Assembly (NCBI GenBank): GCA_020205615.1
Contig: CM035170.1
Span: forward strand, 11,524,980-11,588,979
Length of the DNA stretch: 64,000 nucleotides
Source of the DNA: Panax quinquefolius
Lineage: Eukaryota; Streptophyta; Magnoliopsida; Apiales; Araliaceae
Direction: 5' to 3'
The translations under genes were made by a program, and so were the position numbers. The notes under the pieces are model-generated. The model made no database searches, was not told the origin of the DNA, and saw only the letters and a program-made list of their open reading frames with translations. Below are positions 10,202 through 22,460 of the stretch, in pieces. Every line of letters starts with the position of its first letter. Position 1 is the first letter of the stretch.

Positions 10202-11330
10202 ATGGCCGCTGAGAACGTTAACAATGGAGTGTATGAGACTGTGGAAAACCCTTTAGCTACAAACTAGGATAACGTGCAACAGGAATGCAATATTCTTCCT
10301 GTAAACAACACTACCGAGCAAACGATGAATGATGGAATGTTTAGGAGCTTTTTGCGGTTCATGCAAAACCGACGAGGAGACTCGTGCACAAAATACGGTG
10401 GAAATGATAGCAATGTGCGCGTTTGTCACGCCAAGCGATTCAAGGAGTTGGGACCACCAGAATTTAAGGGAAAGCCGGATCTGATCATGGCGGAAATGTG
10501 GGTCAAGCAAATTACCAAGATATTTGATGTCTTGGGATGCACGGAGGAACAGAAGGTTCCATTTGCCACCTTTATGTTCCGCGGTGAGGCAGACTACTGG
10601 TGGGAGTTTGTGAAGCGTACCCAGCCAGCCACACTCAACATGTCTTGGGAAACATTTCAGAAACTATTCAATGACAAGTACTTTCTTGAAAGTATTCGTC
10701 ATATGAAGGAGGTGGAGTTTATCAGACTGGAACAAAACAACATGACGGTGTCCCAGTACGAGGAGAAGTTTGCAAAATTATCAAGGTTTACACCTCATTT
10801 GGTCGAAAATGAGGAACGAATGACGAGGATGTTTCTGAGAGGTCTACAGCCTGATATTCGACAATATCTTATCTCTCATAAATTTTCTTTATATTCAGAT
10901 GTTGTAAACAGGGCTCAATTATTAGAGCAAGATAATGAGTATGTTCAACCGAGGGACCACAACCAGGGTCATATCAATGACAGCAGTCATCAGAGCGATG
11001 ATAACCAATAAGGAGGGAAAAATACGAACAAAGGCGGTAACCACTCGGGTGGTCATCATGGCCATGATAATAGGAGAGGTGAGTCAGTGGAAATTTTAGA
11101 AAAAGGAGATTCAACAATGACGGAAGATATCAACAACGGAGACCACAGCACCAACAACAAATTCTAGGGGAGGAGAATGACCGCCAGTTAGATGTTACAA
11201 ATGCGGAAAGAGGGACATATCATTGGCCCGTCCACAACAATCCAAGGTATGTTACAACTATGAAAAAGGAAGGCCACATAGCTCGGGATTGTTCTGTAAC
11301 AAAACCAAGTTCAACGGGGATGGTGACTCC
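10202..11330 (+). pseudogene. gag: gag remnant of element B (longest readable gag)
   Basis: Start chosen at ATG 10202 (MAAENVNNG), homologous to the other copies. One frame runs from 10202 to 11011 with a single internal stop (TAG 10265-10267), so about 270 codons are readable. The gag core includes WVKQITKIFDVLGC, FRGEADYWWEFVKRTQP, LFNDKYFLESIRHMKEVEF and RMTRMFLRGLQPDIRQYLIS. After the stop at 11009 the basic linker and two zinc knuckles (about 11195-11310) are frameshifted; GHIARDC is still visible in another frame at about 11271. The role would be capsid/nucleocapsid. This is the best copy for assigning the lineage by the gag core. Confidence 0.9.
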
Positions 11331-11368
11331 AAGGGCTGTCCGGGATAAGTCGAAATCAGGGGTTCCTC

Positions 11369-11719
11369 GTGACTGGCCAAAACGCGAGGAACCCGAACGA
11401 GGTGATTACGGGTATCATAATGTTGAACTCTTACGAAGTTTATACCTTACTAGATACCGGTTCTACCCATTCTTTTATCTCTCCTGCTTGTGCTCAACGT
11501 TTAAACTTGACTCCGGAGAAATTAGACTTTGATTTATCAGTGGAGACTCCATTGGATGAAACTTTCGTTACATCCACAGTTTATAAATCTTGCATGATCC
11601 AAGTTGCCACTATCACATTACCTGTTGATCTTAGCTCTTTAAAGATACTTGTTTTTGATGTGATTTTAGGAATTGATTGGTTAACCACTCATCATGCCAA
11701 AATTGATTGTTTTAAATAA
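11369..11719 (+). pseudogene. Aspartic protease segment of element B
   Basis: An uninterrupted stretch of about 116 codons. It carries the catalytic LLDTGSTHSFIS near residues 28-39 and the retropepsin-like [11 protein letters not shown] near the end. The family cleaves the Gag-Pol polyprotein in the particle. The active-site triad Asp-Thr-Gly is intact here. A stop at 11717 and frameshifts at about 11800-12060 separate it from RT, so it is not expressed as a polyprotein as read. Confidence 0.85.
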
Positions 11720-12065
11720 GGTTTTTAGTTTTCATATTCCTAACCAACCTGTCATAATAAATTCAAACAACTAAACCACTAAAATCGATCACTATCATAT
11801 CAAGCCATAAAGCTATTCGTTTATTGAAAAATGGATGTCAAGCTTTCTTAGCCCATGTTATGGATTTGAACAAAGACAAGTCGATTTGAATAATATTTAC
11901 ATTGTTAGAGAATTTCACGATGTATTTCTGAAGAAATTCCTGGCCTACCCCCGAACGTGATGTTGAATTCTTTATTGACCTTGGTAGCGGTACAAAACCC
12001 ATTTCTAAAACCCCATATCGAATGGCTCCTATTGAACTTCGAGTTAAAGAAACAACTACTGAGAA

Positions 12066-13222
12066 TTGTTAGACATAGGTTTCATTCGTCCTAGTACATC
12101 TCCTTGGGGTGCTCCTGTTTTATTCGTAAAGAAGAAAGACGGGAGTATGCGACTTTATATTGACTACCGAGAATTAAACCATGTCACCATCAAGAATAGG
12201 TATCTGCTACCTCGCATTGATGACTTGTTCGACCTGTTGCAAGGAGCACAATTCTTTTTAAAGATCGATCTTCGTTCTGGATTTCATCAGCTGAAGATTA
12301 AAACTGAGGATATTTCAAAGACTGCCTTCAGAACTCGGTACGGGTATTATGAATTCTTAGTCATGTCTTTTGGATTGACTAATGCTCCTGCTGCTTTCAT
12401 GGATATGATGAACCGTGTATTCAAGGAATATTTGGATCAGTTTGTTGTTGTCTTTATTGATGACATCCTCATCTATTCCAAAAGTTATGAAGATCATGAG
12501 CACCATTTGAAGCTGATACTTGAAAGGCTTCGTGAAAACAAACTTTATGCCAAGCTGAAGAAATGCGAGTTCTAGCTTGAGGAAGTGGCATTCCTTGGAC
12601 ACGTGGTGTCAAAACATGGAGTATCTGTCGACCCGGCGAAGATTGAAGCAGTACAAAGTTGGGAGCAACCAAAGTCAGTGACCGAAGTGCGTAGCTTTCT
12701 AGGCTTAGCTGGTTATTATCGGAGATTAGTGGAAGGATTTTCTCGAATCGCTACTCCGTTAACTCAGCTGACTCTGAAAGATACGAAATTCATATGGAGC
12801 GAGGAATGCGAGAAGAGTTTCCACGAGCTCAAGAGGAGACTCATTTCGACTGTTTCTCGCAATACCATCCGATGCGGATGGATTTGTTATATCTGAGGGA
12901 TGCTTCGAGCAAAGGGTTAGGATTCGTTCTCATGCAACATGGGAAAGTCATAGCCTATGCCTCACGACAACTCAAAGAATATGAGAGGAATTATCCTACT
13001 CATGATCTAGAGTTAGCAGCAGTCGTATTCGCGTTGAAAATTTGGAGACACTACTTGTATGGGGAGAAAGTGGAGATTTATACGGACCATAAAAGCCTCA
13101 AATATTTCTTCACCCAAAAAGAACTCAACATGCGGCAACGACGTTGGCTTGAACAATTGAAAGATTACAATCACACTATTCAATATCATCCCGGAAAAGC
13201 TAACGTAGTAGTGATGCGTTGA
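12066..13222 (+). pseudogene. Reverse transcriptase-RNase H segment of element B
   Basis: RT spans 12066-12575 and 12585-12896: [48 protein letters not shown] and the catalytic [10 protein letters not shown], then [20 protein letters not shown] in the thumb/connection. The stop at 12573 is a TGG-to-TAG change. RNase H overlaps at 12794-13222 in another frame, with [29 protein letters not shown] and [10 protein letters not shown], then the tether [11 protein letters not shown]. These enzymes copy the RNA genome to DNA and remove the RNA strand. The one-frame RT block is among the most complete in the window. Confidence 0.9.
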
Positions 13223-13253
13223 GTGAAGATCATATCTTGATACGAGTGCGATA

Positions 13254-14826
13254 TTGTCAATGCAAAGGCCCATTCTGTATGACTTGCAAAGGATGGAGGT
13301 AGAATTAAAGACTCTAGGGACCCACATGATGATGGCGAATATACGAGTAGAACCGACTTTAATCGATAAAGTTAAAGTCGCTTTCAAGCTACGGACACGG
13401 AGGCGTCGTATGAAGAAGAAAGTACAAGAAGGAGCTATTCCAGAAGCGAGAATCAATGAAGAAGGAATACTTAGATTCAACTCCACACTTTATATTCCTA
13501 ACGATTCTGACTTGAAGCATAGAATCATGATGGAGGCACACAACACCCCGTTTGCAATCCATCTTGGGAGTACCAAAATATATCATGATATTCGACATAC
13601 ATTTTGGTGGAACAATATAAAGAGAGAGATCGCGGAGTTTATCTCGAGGTGTTTAACTTGTCAACGTGTAAAGGCGGAGCATCAAGTGCCAAAGGGTCCA
13701 TTACAACCACTTGAGATTCCGAAATGGAAGTGAGAACACATTACTATGGATTTCGTTAATGGTCTTCCCAAAATTTCTCAAGGCATAGATGCGATTTGGG
13801 TTATTGTTGATAGATTAACCAAGTCTGCCCATTTCTTACCGATACGTGAGACTTATTCCCTTGAACGACTTGCTCGCGTATGCGTGAATGAGATTGTAAG
13901 ATTGCATGGCATGCCAAGATCCATAGTTTGGGATCGTGACCCAAGATTCACTTCACAATTTTGGGTTAGCTGCGAGAAAGCTATGGGCGCGGATTCTGAT
14001 TGATTCGGCATATCATCCTCACACGAACGGACAATCAGAGAGGACTATTCAAACCCTTGAAGATCTATTTAGACTTTGTGTCCTAGATTTTAAAGGAAGT
14101 TGGGATAAGTACTTGCCACTGGTGGAATTCTCCTACAACAACAGTTATCAAGCAAGTATAGGCATGGCTCCATTTGAGGCGTTGTATGGACGAAAGTGTC
14201 ATTCTCCAAAGATCTTTGGGGACGAGGTGGGAGAAGCAACGTTGTTGGGACCAGAATTAGTACGCATGACTACAGAAAAGATCTAAATGATTCGACAACG
14301 TATACAAATGGCACAAGATCGACAAAAGAGTTATGCGGATCTTCATCGAAAAGACGTGGAATTTAATATTGGGGATCACGTATTGTTATGTGTTGTACCA
14401 TGGAAGGGAGTTACAAGATTTGGGAAAAGAGGAAAGCTCAATCCATAATTTGTTGGTCCATTTGAGATTCTTGATCGAATAGGAAATATGGCCTATAGAC
14501 TCGCATTACCTCCAAGTATGTCTCGTGTTCATAATGTTTTTCACATATCCATACTTCGTAAATATGTGAAAGACCTGAACCATATTATTGTGTTAGAATC
14601 AGACGAGATAGCCGAAGATTTAACGTCTGAAGAAGTACTGTTAAGATCTTGGATAGGAAAAGAGCATGTCCTACGCACGCAAGGTTATACCACAAGTTAA
14701 GGTTTTATGGAGAAACCATGTTATTGAAGAAATGACACAGGAGTTGGAATCGAAAATGAAAGCGAGGTATCCTCACCTTTTGAAACACTGTGTACGTATG
14801 TCAATTTCGAGGACGAAATTTCATAA
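13254..14826 (+). pseudogene. Integrase and chromodomain-like tail of element B
   Basis: The integrase zinc region (13254-13733) has MMEAHNTPFAIH and [12 protein letters not shown]. The core (13746-14286) keeps the first Asp in MDFVNGLP, the second in WDRDPRF and the Glu in [11 protein letters not shown], so the DDE triad is readable across a frameshift. The C-terminal part (14287-14700) has DHVLLCVVPWKGV and [11 protein letters not shown]. From about 14640 to 14826 lies a chromodomain-like segment of the kind that lacks most aromatic residues; its usual TWELE reads as TQELE. Stops include TGG to TGA at 13731 and CAA to TAA at 14284. In chromoviruses this tail targets integration to heterochromatin, which fits the self-nesting seen here. 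Confidence 0.87.
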
Positions 14827-14836
14827 GGAGGGGAGG
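14825..14836 (+). other. Polypurine tract of element B
   Basis: AAGGAGGGGAGG lies just before the 3' LTR start (TGTAAG at 14838). It would prime plus-strand DNA synthesis. The same tract precedes the LTRs at 30147 and 40063. Confidence 0.85.
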
Positions 14837-14837
14837 T

Positions 14838-16865
14838 TGTAAGACCCCAACTTATTATAAATAAAATCAATTTCCTCTAATTATATTTGTGAATAATAAG
14901 GTATTAATTTGATATAATTCTCGTTATGGGTGAAATGTGCAAATTTTGCAAAATATGCAAGTGGTTATAAAATAATCATTGTGTTTGGGAATATTAGTTT
15001 GGTCGTGGAATATTCTTGTTGTCGGGAATATTCGTATGCACGACAGTAGCGATCATTTGTGGTCCCCATAATGTAATAAGCTATCGAATGAAGAAAACGA
15101 CAAGTTTGAGTTTTTATAAATAATTGGCGTAGTTATTCTGAATTAACACTTTGTTGGAATACCCGTTGGTTAAAATACTGATGTCTGGCGTGGATGCACA
15201 ATATTGATGAATTATTGATCCTTACGTAAAGAAGGTACTACTCAATAATTGTTACAATAGTTCTTGCTTCAATATTTTATTTTATTGATTCAATAATTCT
15301 TTGCGTTGATATTTTATATTATTGTTGTTTCAATAATTGTCAATTGAGATTTCCCATTATCGGATCAATAATTCATATTATTTGAATAATATTATTAGAT
15401 TGCATTATTGGCAATGTCTAGAAAGTTCTGTCAAGGAGAGGTTTTGTCACCTAATTGCGTGCCAATAAGGAGAAATTCTTATTGGAAAGCCCCCTCTTTC
15501 CTGGGAACGGCCTGGTTGTCATAAATGTGATTCTGTAATATTATTTGTGAATAATTAATTATTGATTCATATGATAAGGAAATATTAATTTTATGTGGAT
15601 ATAAATGTTGGATATATTTATTGTGGTTAAAAATGAAGGAGTTAATATTGAGGTGTTTTATCAGTATTTTTGTCGAAATGAATGTATTAAAAATTAAATC
15701 AGTGTTTTTGAGATATATTGTGTGAGTTATAATTTTTAATCCGATCGTTGGATCGTTGTAATTTTTGGATATGTTATACATATATAAGTTGAGTATATGT
15801 CCACAAATTTTGAACCGTTAAAAATGAACGTATGATTTGTTATGAATTTTAAGAGGTGACTGATTCAGAAATTAGGTTTATAAATGATTTTGGTAGAAAA
15901 TTCTAGAATTGAGTGGGCCCCACTTGTGGTTGGTGAAGAAATGTGATGAATTTATTTCAAATGTGGTGAGTGGGAATACTAGCAGGTATAGTCATCAGGT
16001 TACAGGTCAAGTCTGCTAACATTTTCCTATAAATAGAGGGTTAAGTTAGAATTGAAAATTACACCAGAAATAAGTTTTCTCTCTTTCTCTCTCTAGATTA
16101 TTGAGTGTATTTTGTGAGTATTTAGATACTTTGTGAGTTTCTTTTCATCAGTGCAAGTTTCCTTGACCTTATCTACCGATATTACGATCAAAAATCTTGA
16201 TATTTTGAGGTAAGGGATGTTATTTTCTTCATATATGATATTATTTCTTCAGTATCATTATGCCAAAGTATTGATCTGAATTTTTATTAAATTTGGAACT
16301 TTTTGTGTCAGGGTTACTATTCACGTATACGACACTATTCACGAATACAGCACTATTCACCGAAAAATGAATTTTTCTTCTTTTTGTCCAAGATGTCTAT
16401 TATGGTTACTATCTTTGATTGTATCCATGTTTTGATCTTTATTTTTGAATTCTGCTTCAAAATTGGTATTTATGAAGTATTATTGATCTTGGATAAACTG
16501 TTATACGAATCCTTACTATTTGTCCTACATTTCAATTGGATTCGTTTTCTTTAAAATATTTTTCATCATCCTCGGTCCTAAATGATGATATTACTAAATA
16601 TCTTGACTACCAGTAGTGCAAAAGATAAATGATTAATCGATGAATATCTTTGGCCCGTAGTGCAAAAGATGAGCAGTGTTGAGATGAACATGACCAACCT
16701 GGTGATACTGAATGAATATCTTTGGCCTATAGTGCAAAGATGAATATTTGATTAAAGATGTATATTGATTGTTGTTACAGGGATAAAATATTGATGTTGG
16801 ACTTTTAAATCTTAGAAGATAGTAGAACTCATTCTCTACTTGACTCTTCTAATGGATTGCTGTTT
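14838..16865 (+). repeat. 3' LTR of element B, first part
   Basis: Begins TGTAAGACCCCAACTTATTA and follows the 5' LTR closely. It has a TATA at 16028-16037, a splice-donor-like GAG|GTAAGGG at 16209/16210 and GCCYGTAGTG hairpin units at about 16600-16745. Element E broke it after TGTTT (16861-16865). Many differences from the 5' LTR are at CTG/CAG positions. Confidence 0.92.
16028..16037 (+). promoter_or_regulatory. TATA box of B 3' LTR
   Basis: CTATAAATAG, aligned with the TATA of the 5' LTR and about 170 bp upstream of the putative splice donor. Confidence 0.65.
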
Positions 16866-18792
16866 TGTAAGACCCCAACTTATTATTAATGAAATTTAAT
16901 TTTCTCTATTGATTATTTTGAAATAGTAAGGGTTGATTTGATTAATGTGGATAGTTAGGGGTAAAATACGCAAATACTTCAAAATAAGCAAGTGGTTATA
17001 AAATATTCATTGTTGTTTGGGGAATATTCGTTTGGTCGTGGAATATTAAATGACTGTCGGGGAATATTAAATGCGACGGCCAGCACCATGTGTGGGCCCC
17101 ATAACGAAAAGCGATTGGATGAAGAAAACGACAAATATAAGTGGTTTAAAAATAACAGGCGTGGTTGTTCTGCAGATTATCTTTGTTAAAATATTCGTGG
17201 TTAAAACACGAGAAGCACACGGTATTGCACCAATTATTGATTCTTACGTGAAGACACTACTCAATAATGGTTACGGTAATTCTTGCTTCGATTATTTTAT
17301 TGAGTTAATAATTGCATTGCGTTGATATTTTATATTACTTTGTTGTTTCAATAATTGTCATTACACGGTATTTTTCATTATCGAAGCAATAGTTCATATT
17401 ATCTGAATAATATTATTAGATAACATTATTGGCAATGTCTAGAAAGTTACATCTAAAGAGAGGTTTGGTCACCTAATTGCGCCTTTTAGTAAGAAGAAAT
17501 TCTTATTGAAAGCCCCTCTTCTTGGGAACCGCTGGGTGTCAATATTGTGATTACGTAATATTATTTGTGAATAATTAATTATTGATTCATATGATGAGGA
17601 AAATATTGATTTTATGTGGATATAGATGGAGAAAAATTTTAATGTGACAATTGTTGAAAATTAAAATTTTATCTTTTTCCGATAAAATAATTCATTTAAA
17701 TATATTATTATATTTTAATAATATAATAATGGTGATATTTTATAACGAATGTGGGATATATGAGTATCTGAGGAGGAAGAGTATTTTTGTTGCAATAAAT
17801 GTTTAAAACATGTTAAACATATTGGTGGACCCCATTTATTGATCGAAATTTGATTATAAATGTAAAATCGCTTGGTTTGTGGATTTCGGTCAATTTCTAT
17901 TTGGAATTTGGAAAAACTTTCTCTTCAAAGTTGTAGAGAATTGAATTTCCTATAAAAACACGCAAGATTCAATTTTCTGATGAAAGGGCTTTTTATTATG
18001 AATTATTGAAGTTCAAGTTCAAAATAATTAATTTTTGGGAGTTTTAGTTAATTATTTTGAGAAAAACGTTTTTTTACAACTAAGTTGGCCTCACATGTGA
18101 TTCAAATGGGCTGAGATCAGTTGTCTATAAAGCGCTTAAAGAAAATATGAAAAATATATTAATATTATATTCAATTTTCTGCTTTGGTGTTCTAAGCATT
18201 TTCCTATAAATAGGGTGCTTAGGTTAGAATTGAAAAACACACCAGAAACTGAAGTTTCTCTCTATTTCTCTCTCGATATATTGAGCATATTCTTGTGAGT
18301 ATACTTTGAGTATTGTTAGACGGTGCAAGTTCCCTTCAGCACTATACCCGGTATTCCAGCTAGAAGTACTAATCTTTCGAGGTAAGGGATGTTATTTTCT
18401 TCTCAGATGATATTATTTCTTCAATATCATTATGCTGAAATATTGGTTGGAACTTTTTATCAAATTTGGAACTTTTTCATGTCGGGGTTACTATTCATGA
18501 GTTACTATTCACGAGTTACTATTCACGAGTACTATTCATGAAGCGTGAAGATGTTTTTTGTGGAATTTCTATCTTTTGGTGTCGGAGTTACTATTCACAT
18601 ATACGGCACTATTCACGTATACGGAACTATTCACCGAAAAATAAAATTTCTTCTTTTTGTCCAAAATATCTATTCTGGATACTAGCTTTGATTGTATCCA
18701 TATTTTGATCATTCTTGAATTTTACACCACTATGATTATTTTTGAGGTATTTTTGAACATGGATAAAACAAAGTACGAATCCTTAATCCTTA
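16866..18792 (+). repeat. 5' LTR of element E, first part
   Basis: Starts TGTAAGACCCC and runs to the CACTA insertion. It contains a TATA at 18204-18213, CT-rich repeats, a splice-donor-like CGAG|GTAAGGG at 18381/18382 and an array of 'ttactattcacgag' units at about 18488-18545. The last three bases, TTA (18790-18792), are the CACTA target duplication. Confidence 0.92.
18204..18213 (+). promoter_or_regulatory. TATA box of E 5' LTR
   Basis: CTATAAATAG in the context 'cattttcctataaatag', identical to the E 3' LTR at 30901-30910. Confidence 0.65.
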
Positions 18793-18810
18793 CACTACAA
18801 GAAAAATGGC
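18793..18810 (+). repeat. CACTA left terminal inverted repeat
   Basis: CACTACAAGAAAAATGGC. It pairs with 24437-24454, differing at a few of the first 17 bases. Confidence 0.92.
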
Positions 18811-18824
18811 CATCTGCGACCAAT

Positions 18825-19075
18825 GATATCAGCGACCGCACTATCCGGTCGCTGATAATAGTAATAGCGACCGATATCTGCGATCGATAAGGATTCTCGT
18901 CGCTAGTATATATCCGCGATGACATGACGCGTCATTGATCGATCGGTCATTGAGAAGAATTTCCCCAAAAATTTGGTGCGAAAATTTGGTAGCGGCGACG
19001 ATTTGTATCGGCGACCATGAGCGGTTATTGATATGTCCACATCATAAAAAACTAGCGATCGCGTGCGCGTTCGAT
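18825..19075. repeat. CACTA left subterminal repeat region
   Basis: Repeated GCGACC, GGTCGC and degenerate forms (gcgaccgcac, cggtcgctga, gcgaccgata, gcgatcgcg) in both orientations. In this superfamily such motifs bind the element's own DNA-binding protein. Confidence 0.75.
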
Positions 19076-20371
19076 GGACGGCGTCACGATTCTTATAAAC
19101 TTAATCGGACTACGGTTCGCGACATCGATCATGAGAGAAGAAGAAAACAAAAGAGGAGATACGACGGGCGGACGGAGAAGAGGGAGTAGGGGAAGAGAAG
19201 AAACCACCGCCAAGACCGCCAAGACCATCACTGCACCACCTGCCACCACCATTGCTCCACACCGGTAACCCCCAATTAATCTCTAAAGTAAACTTTTAGT
19301 TATCCTTTAATCCCTAAATCTCTAAATTAGACTAATTGTGCTTTATGTAATTCTATTTTTGTACATTTAAATTACATCAATAACTATGCTATACTCAAAC
19401 CAATTTGGTAAAATTTCCTAATATTTATCTTGTTTTCAGCTGGAATTTGATGGATTAGTTGTTTCACTTTGTGGGTTTTGGTCGTTGTTATTTCTCAGTC
19501 GGGTTGGATGTGATTTTATATTTTAGTTAATGGGTTTTGGTTTTGGACGGGCAGCGATGATTGTTTGATTTGTTTCTTTATCAAATCTATAGGTTAGAAC
19601 TTGAAATTTGGAACTAGGAAAGAGCTAGGGAAACAAAAAACAAAAATAGAAAAAGAATTCTTATTGAATACAGAATACTAGTAAATAAAGCATAATTATC
19701 AATAATTTTATGTTTGGAACTTAATGTTTACAAATTAAGGATTAAATATAGTTAATAATAAATTTGTAGTGATGATATATTTAATAAATTTATTATTATT
19801 TTATGAGTGTTATTGTCCGGGAATCAACGGGACATAATCGACTTCTTGTAAAGGTATTTTGTAAATGCTTACTCCTTTTGTTTTGGAATTATAGCTTAGA
19901 AATAATCGAGTTTATATTCTAGGCATGACTTTTTTGCGGCATTGTATAAGGTTATCCTCACATTTTTTACATCTTTCCTGTCATAAGATCGTATATGGGA
20001 ATTAATTCTGAATAAACAATAAATTTCAATTGAAGTTGCAAGTTTCCAAATTTCATATAAAAATTAATTAACAAGAGAATGGTATTCAATCGTAGTACAT
20101 TTGCTAAGAGGACATAGTACTTACCAAGATTATGCACGATTGATATGTTAAATTGGATTAGAAGTTACAGGTTTACTTTCTTATTCTAGTTTGAGAGAAA
20201 CCAGAGAAATTAGTTATTATTATTTGATAAGTGAAACCTTCAAACTCATAATTTTTAGTTCTTATATTTGTTCCAACAAATGCTCCATTGCCCCTAGTTA
20301 AATTCCAAGGAATAAACAATATTGGCATCTTGAGTTGTCCCTTAAAAGAAAAGCATTTATTGATACCTACA

Positions 20372-20600
20372 GCTGTAAATGAACGGAGTTGGTTGTGAAC
20401 AAAGCTCAGCTTAGCTCGTTGAAGTTTGACTTGGTTTGTTTAAGCTTGGCTATACTCGGCCCAAGTTCGTTTATCAAGTCGTGTTCTAACAAAAGATTGT
20501 GATCGTTTAATTAAAACCGTGTCCGACTAGAGCTTGAACCGTTTAAACTCGGCCCATCTAAACTCCACTATAGTTCGCTTAAGTTCGATTCTAACTAATT
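20372..20600. mobile_element. Possible fragment of a small hAT-like element
   Basis: Begins 'cagctgtaaatgaacggag' and carries diffuse repeats of the type 'gctcagcttagctcgtt' and 'actcggcccaagttcg'. These resemble common plant non-autonomous hAT repeats. I could not identify a matching end or an 8-bp duplication, so the call is weak. Confidence 0.3.
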
Positions 20601-21291
20601 AAACTAATTAATTATTCATATATTATATATAAATATAATAATTATTTAAATTTGGTTATCTCGATTTAAATATACATGTCTAAACAACAATACCAAATAA
20701 TCAACTTCTTCGTTTATTTATTTATTTATTTATTACTATTTTGCATTATTTATCCCAATATTGAAAAAAACTCTTGCACAATTTTTTAAAATTTAAAACT
20801 CTTTTAAAATTTAAATTTAAAAAAACTCTTGCTCCGCGAGAAGTTAACTTTTTACGTTAAAAAGTCCAAAAAGGGTCAGACTACTCTTTCTCTTTAGGCT
20901 TAAAATAAAACATACCAAAGTTCAAATTTCAATATCTTTTTTGTTATAAATTCAAAATTGTCAATCTATGTTATTAGAAAAGTCTTGAAAAGATCTTCAA
21001 AATAAGAGGTATTATTGATATGTTTTAACATAATTAAAATAAGAGGTATTATTGATATGTTTCTACCCTACCCACCGGTAGCTAGCTCGCAATCTGTTAT
21101 ATTGAATTTTGAATTTTTATGGAGTACTTTGTAACTCCCTTTAACTGGATTCATTTTGGATCATCAGATTGATATAATCAGATCCAAAGATTCACTCACT
21201 CTTCTAATTGTAATGGCTAGGCCTAGAATCCAACTATATGGATCAGGAAAAGGATATAATATCAAACATAATCCGGTTCATTCACATCCTA

Positions 21292-21292
<1 letters not shown>

Positions 21293-21326
<34 letters not shown>
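21293..21326. repeat. TA dinucleotide microsatellite
   Basis: An uninterrupted TA run of about 30 bases within the CACTA interior. Similar runs lie at 22426-22456 and 24016-24042, the first inside a putative intron of the element's gene. Confidence 0.85.
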
Positions 21327-21328
<2 letters not shown>

Positions 21329-22143
21329 AATTAAAGAAGGCAATAAAATTGTGTTCCCTTCTGTGTTCTTTCTGCACTCATAAGCTCATACACCTCGACA
21401 CCTTTCAATTTCAGTTGGTTTATATGCAAACACATTGTGAATATTGTACTATAATGCTCATACATTTATGCTCATACATTGTGAATATTGGATTCTCCTA
21501 AATTGTGCCTTGAATTATAGTTGTGCACATTCTGTTTTTGTGTGTTGGGATTATATTTTGCTGAAATTGGTCAAGTATGCATGCCCTCGTGCATGTGGAT
21601 AGTCCATATTATAGGGGAGACTCTGCTGAATTTTTTTCATATATAAGTCAAATGGCCATATAACTTGAACATGAGTATAACATAAAACATAACTAGGAAT
21701 TAAGTTTATCCATAATTCAATCAAGAAGAAGGTTCAAAGAAGTTTTTCCATAATTCACGATCGAGAAGATAAAGAAAATGACACACTATTAATATGTATG
21801 CTATAAGTATAACTTAGCTTAGAATAGAAAGAAAATGAAAAGTACAAACACAAACACAAGCACTCTTTTCAATCACACTATTAATGAGTTGTTTCTAAAA
21901 TATCCATACTTGTCTAAATCTTCATATATAAGTCAAATGGCCATATATGCATTAGTGTGTATATGTGATGGCAATGAGTATATGTGATGTTTTTTGTTGT
22001 GTTCGGATATGGACCCTCGAATCATATATAGGAATGCTTAAAGACCATATGTGTTCTATTGTAGTATCGTTGGAGATTTGTGTGACTAGTGTTGTTAGAT
22101 AGTGAGGAGTATACATACATTTATATAGATAACATGTAAAAAT

Positions 22144-22199
22144 GGTTCCCTAAGTTAGTTAAGGTCTACATGGTTCCCTAAGTTAGTTAAGGTCTACAT
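22144..22199. repeat. 28-bp tandem duplication
   Basis: Two adjacent identical copies containing 'ggttccctaagttagttaag' followed by 'gtctacat'. The perfect identity suggests a recent duplication or replication slippage. Confidence 0.85.
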
Positions 22200-22281
22200 G
22201 GTGATGTTCTCTATATCCCCTGACATGTTTATGTACCTTTCATTTATAACTTATACTAACATCCTAAATTTTTATTTATAG

Positions 22282-22422
22282 ATGTCTTACGAACTGCAAA
22301 AGACAAAAGTTGCCTTGGGTTGGGTGGGAGCCCCAATCATGTCTTTGAAGGCCCATAATCCGGGATGATCGCATTCTTATCTGAGATCCGTCCTCCTCCG
22401 GATAACACGTAAGTTAAACATC

Positions 22423-22460
<38 letters not shown>

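Larger units (their letters stand above)
19076..22281. other. CACTA interior without a recognisable gene
   Basis: A short Arg/Glu/Thr-rich frame (19074-19268) has no recognised family and may be leader sequence. The rest is AT-rich, with no long frame and no readable transposase. It contains a possible hAT-like fragment (20372-20600), a TA microsatellite (about 21297-21326), a near-duplicate of about 30 bp at 20999-21061 and a 28-bp tandem duplication at about 22144-22199. Confidence 0.6.
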
